Origin: Sabethes cyaneus
Taxonomy: Eukaryota; Arthropoda; Insecta; Diptera; Culicidae
Assembly (NCBI RefSeq): GCF_943734655.1
Contig: NC_071354.1
Location: 33,629,347-33,693,346, forward strand
Length of the DNA: 64,000 nt
Direction of reading: 5' to 3'
Shown: in pieces, positions 55,973 through 64,000 of the stretch
Numbering within the stretch: the first letter of the stretch is position 1
How the letters are laid out: every line of letters begins with the position of its first letter
The notes under the pieces: model-generated
Told to the model about the DNA's origin: nothing
Database searches by the model: none
Seen by the model: only the letters and a program-made list of their open reading frames with translations
Translations under genes and position numbers: made by a program

Positions 55973-56220
55973 ACCAACATGTCAAAAGGTGCAATGTGCA
56001 AACGATAGATTCTCTTTGCGTCTCCTCTCTTATGCTTATTGCGGCGGCATAAATGCATTTCAACCCAATTTTTCATATGGATTAGCTAGCTAATAACGCC
56101 AGCAACCGTTTAATGCAACACAGACTCATTCAAGTGCATTTATTCCGCCATGATAAGCGTAAGTGAGGAGACGCAAAGAGGATCTCTCGTTTGCACATTG
56201 GACCTTTTGAAATGTTGCTC
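55973..56220. mobile_element. Foldback element, about 88-bp arms
   Basis: CCAACATGTCAAAAGGTGCA to TAAATGCATTT on the left (55973-56060) pairs with AAGTGCATTTATTCCGCCAT to CTTTTGAAATGTTGCTCG on the right (56132-56220), with scattered mismatches and a spacer of about 70 bp. Weaker pairing continues outward (CAATTGCAAAC against the complement of GTCAATTTGCGC). Target duplication not identified. Confidence 0.7.
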
Positions 56221-56410
56221 GTCAATAGTTGTAGTCAATTTGCGCAAGAGTATTAGTTGTAAACGGAAACAGTAATTGGCCTTACTCGGGGGTAAAGCAA
56301 GCAGTTGAGCTGAAAATTGGAAACAGTGATTCGCTGCAAAAGGCTGAACAGCACTGGTAAACATCATTTAAATGGATTCAAGCTTTAAATTTCCATAGCT
56401 TCACGAGCCC

Positions 56411-56605
56411 ATGGGGTAAAATGGGGCAAGCGGATTTATGAAATCAATGCTTTATCTTAAAGCTTAAGTCGAGAACTATAAACTTGTAAAGGTTCCGCTT
56501 GTCCCCAACCACCCAAATGAGAGTACGGCAAGCATACGTTTTATGTGTTTTGCGTTCGCGCAAGGCTCGATACACGTCCATTTTTTTTTTGTGTTAGTAG
56601 ATGGA
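56411..56605 (+). repeat. GGGGTAAAATGGGGCAAG repeat, copy 2
   Basis: Second copy of 49078-49260 in the same orientation; the match ends at TCGATACACGTCCATTT. To its right 56610-57060 is AT-rich DNA of unknown type. Confidence 0.7.
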
Positions 56606-57059
56606 CACATGGTTTCTTCGGTAAAGTTATGGAAAATATAAAGGTAAACAACTTTGCTAAAGAAATCATCATTTTAATTCCTATCGAGCGCAGAGGTATA
56701 GAGCATTTTCCTTGGAAATTCTTTAAAAATTAGTTTTTCATACTTAGCTTATGTTGGTTGCATTTTGCAGGACTATATGGTTCTAGGAGAATATTGAAGG
56801 ACTCAAAATACACGTTTTAGCAGAAGATTGCAAATCTCTGGGACCTTTCCTTACAAAGTTATCGCTTTTGGCTCGGAAAAATCAAGCTTAAATAAGCGTC
56901 ACTTAGAATTTTTGCATTATTAGAAGAATTTAAAGTCTTAATACACAGCATGTAAATTGTTCCAAAAATTAACATTAAAGCCCTGACACAATATTCTTTA
57001 AAGTTGAACGAAAGTATTGATACTAAAGAAATACTATAGCTATTCTATAGTTTCCATGA

Positions 57060-60000
57060 AAAATGAATATTTCGACCCGTGTTGACTTCGGTTGCCAACC
57101 AGAAACACCCCAAAAAACGGAAGGATAATTCATCATTTCTTCTGTGCCTGACCTGCATTTCCCAATTAGAGCACGACAGGCGTCGAGTGGAACGTCAAAT
57201 TTCACGCAACGGCTCGAAACGACCTAAATTAGCAGCAACACTCTCGAACCTCGTTGTTGGGTGGTCGCTTGGCTGGCTAGCTAGCTAGCTAGCCAGCTTG
57301 CCACCGATGAAATTGGAGTGACCAAGGAACAATAATAATAAATTACGCCCGGATAATCTTGCACGGGAGAATTCCGTCCAGCAGTCCACCAGTCCAGTTC
57401 GGTCCGGTCCGGGCGACCGGATGCCGTCCGTGTCCCTTTGTCGGTCGGTGTGCGAAGAAGAATTGAATCTTTCGACGATGCCAACGAAGTGATTCAGAAC
57501 TCGGCAGCAGACTGCAGTCTGTACGCAAAACGACAACTAGTCTAGTCTGGTTTCTCATTGTACATTGCTTTTTGCTTTTCTTGGCATCGGCCACTGTCTA
57601 CACGGTGCCCAACTGCTTATCTTTGCGCTAGATCCGAACCGACGAATCTTGCAAAACGTTTTCCCCATCGTCGTTCCAGGGGCAGCACAGAAGTTTGCTT
57701 CTCCTCGAGGAGTAGAAGGACACTTCGAGAGCTAGCTGTGAACGAATATGCAAATGTTAGAACGTTTATTTGAGCTTTCTTTTGTCGCGTAGCGACAGCA
57801 GCCAGTGCCTGCAGCGCAGTGGCTCCGAAGGGCGTGTGTCTCCGTTCGGTGGGAGGGAAGGGGGAAAAGGATTGTTTGTACGCAATTTAATCTATTTGCT
57901 CATTTGGAGAGGAGCGAATTGGATATCAAATCTGTTCATCTGGTACGTGCTGTCAGGCAGTGTCGGTCCTGGGGCGGGCCACAAGATGAAGGAAGCTGGA
58001 GGGTCGCCGCCGGCGATGTGATGAATAAAATAATACTCAGATCTTGAGGATGTACTGTACTGTACCGTGCATCGTACAGGAAATTTGGTTTTCGTTTTGC
58101 GGTGAATTGATGAAGACATTTTGCTGACAGATTTGATGGGCTTTGATTAGGTTGCCCAACTCGATTAAACACCAACCGGTTTGGGCAGGTGGAAAATTTC
58201 ATTTTGAAGCCCACTCGAACCTATCAAGTACCCACAATTGCTGATTTGCTGATTTGTTGAATTTTACTCTTCAACCAAAGCCACAGTTTCATTTGAACGT
58301 CAGCCACCCGTCACTCTTTTGTGCCCGCACCCGTGCCAGTATGGTCAGTTGCTAGGACTCGTTGCCGCGGCGCGGTTCGTGGCTTTTTCATTAATATATT
58401 AATATAAATGGAAGGTTTTTCCATCGAGTCCCACGGGATCCGGGCGAGTAGAATGATCCTGGATCAAATTAGGAGCAAAATTCAATTAGTCCGCAGTTGC
58501 AATCGAAATTTGTGCCGGTTGACAGTTTTCTGACCTAACCTGCTTTGGTGAGCGACACACAGCGACAAGACAGGTGAACGGCTGATACATTATTAAATTT
58601 ATACAGATTGTACATCCGAGTGTCGCACCGCCACCGGCGAACAGTGACAATGATGCAGCTGAATAGGAATTTGCATATATTCATCACCGGTAAATGGGTT
58701 CACGCCGGAGACGGATGACGACGACGGGAAGCGACGAACGAATCTTCTGGTCCCCCAGGGGCAACTAAAAATACTGTCGCCTGGCTTGAATTAGTGTCAC
58801 TGAGAGAGTGTGTATTACTATCGGTGGATGCATGCGGATGATAGCGCCGGACAGGGACGACCGTTCGCCCAAAACAACACCCGAGTCCCGACTGCAGCGG
58901 CGGCGGCAGCAGTCAGAAGGTGTTGAATTAGCAAATTGATTTGATTTGATTCACAGCTAGCCTGGCCCATTCAACCCGGATACACGCGTGGTGTGGCGTC
59001 GGCTATAATTAATTCTAAATAATTGATAACAGAGACAACGGACGGCTTTAATTGAGGGTAGATTCATCTTCGCTAGTTGTGAACAGTGCATTTCAAGACT
59101 AATTAATTTTGCCGCTCGTTAGTGACACGACAGCGTGGATGCAATTTGAAATTAAATGTAAACGGTGTGCCTTTTTATAACCTGAAAATAACAGAATTGT
59201 CTCACCGTGAACCATCAATCACGCTTTACGATCAGAATGTGAGAGGACTCTGTTCCTGTATTAATTGATATTAATTAATTTCGTTGTTGAGAAACCTAAC
59301 AACAGTTCACGAAACCATGGTTACCAATGTAATGAAAATCGCATCCAGTTCACCACTTCAAAAAACAGTCATAATTGATTGGTTCATCATATCCGTCACC
59401 AGTCGGCTGTTTGATGGTGGAATAGAAATTTAATAACCAATGCTTTCACTTTCCAATCAATAAACAATATGCGTTTTTATTTAATAACGACCAGCTGCTG
59501 GCACAAATGATGCAAAAACGAGCGGACTAGATTGAGCCGTGTGCTCAGTGTACTTCAGTGCAGTGGAGTTTTCACGGATCCACCCCCACACACACACACT
59601 GAGAATAAATAACCAGTGCAATCATAACTGCAAAATTGGCTGTTAACTGCTCTATAACGTGATATTGATTGAGTATCGATATCGACAGCAGAAGAAGCGG
59701 AAAATATTAATGACAATTTAGAATGAAATAATTGCCATTGCCGACACCACTCGGCATTATTTTGTAATTCAAACACAAAATCAACTGCGTGCAACAGAGA
59801 CTTGTATACAAACTATTTGATGTGGGGATGAAAAATTTTCCACCCCAAAATTTACCCACTCGCTAAAAATAGCAGCTATCAATCGACTTCACCATATATT
59901 CATTGATTGATTGATTGATTGATTGATCGATTTGGCATGGGTGGCACACGCCCATGGCGTAAATCTACGCCGAAATAGTGCCTACATTGCTGCTGCTACT

Positions 60001-60380
60001 TCTACTGGCAGGCTGCTTCTGAATAACGCATTGCCGTAAAATCTGGCTGCGCCTTTCGCAGCTCTTCTCCATACATAGTAGGCCTACTCAGGGAGTGTGG
60101 CCATATGAGACGGAGGGAGGGGAGTAAAAATAACCGTCAAGTAGGAAAACGGTCCGGCGGAAATGTTCGTAAAAGCTTTCAAATGAATGTGAGATCTGCA
60201 TTTCCGCTTTAAATGCAATTATGTTTGTTCGGAGGGTTTTTCCCGTGGCCGCCAGGCTGCGAGAAACTGAAACCGAACTCATGAGTGTGGCACATTTTTT
60301 GACGATAGCTTTCGCCGGAAAGCGGACGTAGGTACATCTTTGGCGGACATGAATCATGAATCATTATTCTCTGCATTAAT
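57060..60380. other. GC-richer DNA without recognised genes
   Basis: Contains TAGCTAGCTAGCTAGC (57279), a run of (GATT)n at 59893-59926, CAGCGGCGGCGGCAGC (58896) and AT-rich islands with many TTAATTA/ATTAATT words (58388-58400, 58995-59165, 59262-59280). Frames on both strands are overlapping and featureless. The mixture of GC-rich DNA and homeodomain-like sites could be regulatory, but there is no proof in the sequence. Confidence 0.3.
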
Positions 60381-60448
60381 TTATTATAATGGAAACTTTT
60401 TCGGCTTCGCAGTCGCAGTAAATAAGCAGAAAAAACGGTGTTTTTCTC

Positions 60449-60487
60449 TTCTACCAACGTTTCGAATAATATGTATTCTTTATCAAG
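60449..60487 (-). ncRNA. Hammerhead-like motif, left arm
   Basis: Mirror copy of the motif at 60705-60743, read on the minus strand. The first core base is changed (UUGAUAA in place of CUGAUGA), so activity is doubtful. Confidence 0.35.
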
Positions 60488-60704
60488 GCTCGAGAATGGA
60501 CCATTTCTTTGTCAAGTGGTTCATCATTGCACGGTCACTATATCATCGCATGTACATATTAGCAATATAATTTTCAAACACACTTCAAAACTAAAACTTC
60601 GAACTCGTAGCACTTTGAAAATTATATTACTAATATGTACATGCGATGATATAGTGACCGTGCAATGATGAACCACTTGACAAAGAAATGGTCCATTCTC
60701 GAGC

Positions 60705-60743
60705 CTTGATAAAGAATACATATTATTCGAAACGTTGGTAGAA
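60705..60743 (+). ncRNA. Hammerhead-like motif, right arm
   Basis: CTTGATAAAGAATACATATT then ATTCGAAACGTTGGTAGAAG. A UUGAUAA core variant is followed by a perfect 5-bp stem with 5-nt loop, then GAAAC and a GUUGGUA that could form a minimal stem III with a UA cleavage site. A convincing stem I was not found, so this is probably a decayed ribozyme or a look-alike. Confidence 0.35.
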
Positions 60744-60849
60744 GAGAAAAACACCGTTTTTTCTGCTTATTTACTGCGACTGCGAAGCCGAAAAAGTTTC
60801 CATTAAGTGAATCACCAGTCGGTAAAAGATTGTAGTTTATTATAATGGT

Positions 60850-61180
60850 ATTGTATAATTTGTCAACTCGTTTGAAAGCAAATAAAACAAAACTATAAAT
60901 TCACTTTAACTGTAAGTAAGATTGCGTAAATATTGCGATAAATTGTAATTTCCAATATAAAGCATAATTAAGACAACCAAAGGACTGTTTTACCAAGTGA
61001 TTTCATAAGCCTTCTGCTGATAGATTACCTGAAAAGAAAAAGAAACAAATACTTGTTTATAGTTAATGTCAACAAAGAATATAGTTTAGTGTGTTGAAAA
61101 TAGGTCAAACTACATTAATTACGAGATTCTACTTTGAATGGATTGCGAAATATTTACTGCCCAATTAAACAAATAGGTAT
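60850..61180. other. AT-rich DNA, nothing recognised
   Basis: No signature seen. Confidence 0.4.
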
Positions 61181-61183
61181 ACC

Positions 61184-62012
61184 GTAGTGTTCCGATTTTG
61201 TCTACCCCCGATTTTATCAGCTTTTTTCCGATTTTGTCAGCCTATGAATTTTGTTTAACTTTTGTGCTTTTAAACATAATTTATAAAACTTTTAAGCCTG
61301 CTTGAGACTATTCTGATTCTCTGGGGATAGTTTTTGAATCAAATTATGCCTTCTTGCGAGTAATACGGGGTCAAAATTAGGGTATTTTTATAGAAAAAGT
61401 TCTATAGTTCCTAAACAAGCAAAGATAGAAGTATACTATATTTAGCAATATTGTGTATTTTTACTATTTGTACAACTTTGTAAAACTTGAAAAAGTCATA
61501 CAACAACTATAAAAACAGCTAAAATAGAAAAACTGATTTTAAAGATTTTTCATTTGTTAGAAATAGGATTTTTCTATTTTTGGTGAAGAGATAAAGGGAA
61601 ATTTCATGTAATAATATGCTGTAAAACTTTGCAGAACACATCGATGTGTTATATTGAAACTGAAGTAAAATAAACTTTCTATTTCACTTTTAGGGGGATT
61701 AATCAAAATTTGAATTCCGCTGGACGATAGAACTTTTAATTTTAAGAAAGTCTTCCAAAGATTCCATCAATCTAAAAAAAACGTTTTCCCGCTCAAAGCT
61801 AATGCGCACCAAAAAAGGTTCTGGACCAGTGTGCTGTGCCCGGTTCATTGAGTTTTCGATTGACCAATTGAGGGTTAAAATTTTATTTTTAGTAGAAGTC
61901 TTCGATATTGCAAGGTCTTAAGTCTTGAATTTTGAAAAAACTTTCGAAAAAAAAATTTCCCGATTTTGTCAGTCCAAAATTCCACATGGGCTTGACAAAA
62001 TCGGAACATTAC
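61184..62012 (+). mobile_element. Non-autonomous TA-type element, copy 2
   Basis: GTAGTGTTCCGATTTTGTC at the left and GACAAAATCGGAACATTAC at the right are inverted ends with one mismatch. CGATTTTGTCAGC-like words repeat at 61206-61245. The interior matches 3386-4247 in opposite orientation over its whole length (for example AAACAAGCAAAGATAGAAGT against CTATCTTTGCTTGTTTAGGA). The TA duplication is not intact here. Confidence 0.8.
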
Positions 62013-62014
62013 TC

Positions 62015-62875
62015 CATTTATTTCGACTGTCGCTTGAAACCTTCTTCAGTGTTTTAGTGAAAGTTAATCGTTTGCTATGCATTTCTACCTAAATTTACAA
62101 TCGTTACAGTGAACAGTGACAGATTTATATACGAAAAACCAGCAGAACTGAGCCGAGAAGGTGTGAGCTAAAAATGGATGTCATTTTGAAATTTAACCGG
62201 TTAGCCAGAAGGTTATGTCCCCGAATTACCTACCGATAAGGTCACTTTTTCTAATTTAAATGTTAAAACGAATTCAGAGAGTATGTTTATAGGTTCATGA
62301 TTGATACAATAGCACATCGTTTGATCAGTTAATGAGTGGGTCTAAAAAGTCCCAAAAAGTTTCCTTGAGGTACTCCGGAACAGTTCTGAAACCACCTTGA
62401 TTAAGAAGAACCGACGACGTATTAAGTCAAACTAAAATCGTAACTTTCAGTTACTCTCCTACGTTTCGAAACGGTTTTAGTTTAACGAAATACGCCATTT
62501 CCCAAAGAATTCACAAACAATAAGCCGACACCGTACTATGAAGATAAGAACTTAACCAGAAAATCACGCTGGATAAAACTCCCACTTTGTCAAGTCAATT
62601 TGTCTTTTAGCCAAACTGACGGTCGACTTGATCAAATGCTGCTTACAATTCAGTTTAGGATAGGATAGGTTGAATATTGTAGCAATCGGCAATTTCAGGG
62701 CTTTTTAGTTTTTTTTTTCTCAATAAAACAGAAGGAGTGCCATCAGGTCCTGGACAATCCCTTAGTTTCGTGAACAACTATAGCAACGTTATCTGTAGCA
62801 ATAATAGAAGTTCAAACTGAAAGCACTTCAGTTGGAACGAAAAGCAAATGAAAAGGATATTTCCAGCAAGGAAAT
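62015..62875. other. No recognised gene
   Basis: On the minus strand 62020-62060 reads CACTGAAGAAGGTTTCAAGC then GACAGTCGAAAT, which recalls decayed CTGAAGA...GAAA hammerhead-type text, but too weakly to call. A T/A-rich run is at 62709. Nothing else seen. Confidence 0.3.
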
Positions 62876-62879
62876 GATC

Positions 62880-63115
62880 AATTTTTGTTGTGGGTGAACA
62901 GGACAATTTCGATATAGACTAAAAACATATTGGGTTGTGCAATGGCAGGTGGGGCTCGCACCCACGGTCTTTCGGTTGGCATCCGAATGTTTTGCTCACT
63001 AAACTACTGTCGCCCGTTATATTAGGTAGTCTAATACCTAGTTTTGTTTCATTTTCCGAATTCTTCCATTTCCGTATAGGCACCACACACTCCTGAGCGT
63101 CGACATTATTTTTGT
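62880..63115 (-). mobile_element. Repeat family S2 copy with a tRNA-like segment, reverse strand
   Basis: On the minus strand: GAGTGTGTGGTGCCTATACG, GGTATTAGACTACC, GACAGTAGTTTAGTGAGCAA, CATTCGGATGCCAACCGAAA, GTGGGTGCGAGCCCCACC, ATTGCACAACCCAATATGTT. GGGTGCGAGCCCC resembles a B box within a GTGGG/CCCAC stem, as in the T arm of a tRNA. This is the best-preserved tRNA-like copy of S2. Confidence 0.65.
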
Positions 63116-63294
63116 TTCTACTGCTTCTCGGACTGTTATTTACTCGGTCAATGCGATAGAAACAAACAGTGCGTTTCCGACAGTTGCTCCGACTAGTTTC
63201 GCTATTAAACCACCATCGGATGTTTTTTTTAATTTTTATTAACTCGTATATGACTCTATACGCGCTAATTACGTAAACTATTTTGGGAAGGATA

Positions 63295-63475
63295 CGTCTG
63301 ATCTATTGCGCGACCCAATATTTTTTGGCCTATATCAAAATTTTCCAGTTCATCCCATTAAACATTCCTCGCATGTCGCATCAGCCACTTATTATTTGTT
63401 TATAGGAGACAAGACCACTGCGACCAACATTTAGATCTATTGTGGTATGCTCCACCCTTAATCTATGTGCCACTA
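63295..63475 (+). repeat. S2 3' fragment followed by an S1 tail fragment
   Basis: ATTGCGCGACCCAATATTTT and CAGTTCATCCCATTAAACAT match the 3' part of S2 (63295-63400). Next to it CACTGCGACCAACATTTAGA, TCTATTGTGGTATGC matches the reversed S1 tail (compare 15145-15190). Confidence 0.55.
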
Positions 63476-63479
63476 TTTG

Positions 63480-64000
63480 ACATACCACCAGTCAGTCATT
63501 CGAGTGGTCAGTACTTCTTATGAAGCTAATTACATTATTGAGATTTTTCGTTTAAATATCCGAAGGCTCTAATTTTGGACCACAATCTAGCCCAAATCTA
63601 TTCCAGGGTATGAAATGGGGTAGGCAAACGAGAAAGCGTCCAACATAGCTTTCACCAGCCCAAGTTCCTCCCTTGCGCCTCCACGCGACCATACCCGGTA
63701 ATACTCTATTGAGTAGCTAAGCTAGGAGGTGCGATGCTGCGTGGTTCCCGGATGCCTGATCTTAAAACTGAGATTATGGGCAGACGGTTGAGCCGCACAG
63801 TCTAGTTATCGGGTAAACTTAATATGTTAATTTTATTATTTGTTTCGTTTTAGCTCATCAAGCACCTATACAGTAGAAATTTGTCCTTAATAAGTTTAAA
63901 TAATTCACATGGATATCAGATGGAAAAATTAATTTAATTTTTGGATATGAACGCACAAATGACACGATAAGTAAGAAAATGTAATATGGACCCAAACAGC
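63480..64000. other. No recognised gene
   Basis: The segment 63600-63800 (GGTAGGCAAACGAGAAAGCG, CTAGGAGGTGCGATGCTGCG) looks like part of a longer repeat, but no second copy is in this window. Confidence 0.3.

Larger units (their letters stand above)
60393..60835. mobile_element. 443-bp foldback with 13-bp target duplication; possible Penelope-like fragment
   Basis: Arms of 192 bp (60387-60578 and 60614-60805, one mismatch) begin GGAAACTTTTTCGGCTTCGC and end in its complement; the spacer is 35 bp. TTTATTATAATGG flanks the unit exactly at 60380-60392 and 60836-60848. A 30-bp single-copy tail (ends AGTCGGTAAAAGATTGTAG) precedes the right repeat. Each arm carries TTGATAA, a 5-bp stem GAATA/TATTC with loop CATAT, then GAAACG, in the order of a hammerhead core (CUGAUGA-stem-GAAA). 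Tail-to-tail copies, variable-length duplications and hammerheads are known for Penelope-like elements; that link is inference. Confidence 0.65.

Noticed and set aside
60438..60754. Two frames on opposite strands with identical N-terminal sequence (MFFSSTNVSNN...)
   Set aside because: They are the same DNA read from the two arms of the foldback and are not protein genes.
62015..62070. Fourth hammerhead-like motif (CTGAAGA ... GAAAT, minus strand)
   Set aside because: The core has substitutions and the stem II pairing is poor.

Overview
The window is insect genomic DNA, most likely from a culicine mosquito. It is AT-rich, has no operon-like gene packing, and almost every recognisable feature is a degraded or nested transposable element of types typical of large mosquito genomes (Jockey- and RTE-type LINEs, BEL/Pao, Tc1/mariner, hAT, tRNA-derived SINEs, many short inverted-repeat elements). 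The species cannot be fixed from the sequence alone.

Only one piece of a normal cellular gene was found: a 137-bp internal exon on the minus strand at 7207-7343. It has good splice sites and encodes the hallmark SHKSYRPL..LTFR.NY block of TMTC proteins (ER-membrane O-mannosyltransferases with TPR repeats). It lacks an ATG and is easily missed. The rest of the window is best read as very long introns of this gene, running right to left; later exons should lie left of position 1, and earlier exons either right of 64000 or unrecognised inside the window. The only other trace of a host gene is a dead histone H2B copy at 26397-26706 (minus).

Layout. 1-7200: GC-richer DNA of no recognised function, a 145-bp tandem repeat (1630-2340), several copies of a purine-rich dispersed repeat (2485-7140), one of them split by a TA-flanked element. 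7200-11000: TMTC exon, an unrecognised ORF, a small inverted-repeat element. 11000-15450: Jockey fragment, then an RTE element interrupted by nested elements, then SINE tails. 15535-17000: hAT-like element. 17000-20880: nothing recognised. 20880-23400: two oppositely oriented LINE fragments around a 641-bp hairpin. 25500-27420: A/T-rich degenerate repeats and the H2B pseudogene. 30500-33040: SINE insertions with target duplications and a mariner pseudogene. 33300-35500: a cluster of inverted-repeat elements, one nested. 38470-41300: another TA element, a 13-bp minisatellite, a perfect hairpin. 41370-42190: BEL/Pao integrase remnant and a SINE head. 46460-47660: hairpin, (ACAT)n and (AC)n tracts. 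49000-52730: a three-level nest (SINE containing a hAT element containing a second hAT element). 52930-54650: Jockey LINE pseudogene. 55300-56650: SINE and foldback. 57000-60380: GC-richer DNA without recognised genes. 60380-62012: a foldback with possible hammerhead-ribozyme motifs and a second copy of the 3.4-kb TA element.

The most informative structures are the nests with exact target-site duplications, which give a relative insertion history, and three inverted-repeat structures (40.4, 46.5 and 60.4 kb) that share sequence with each other and carry motifs resembling the hammerhead ribozymes of Penelope-like retroelements. No complete, intact protein-coding gene is visible.
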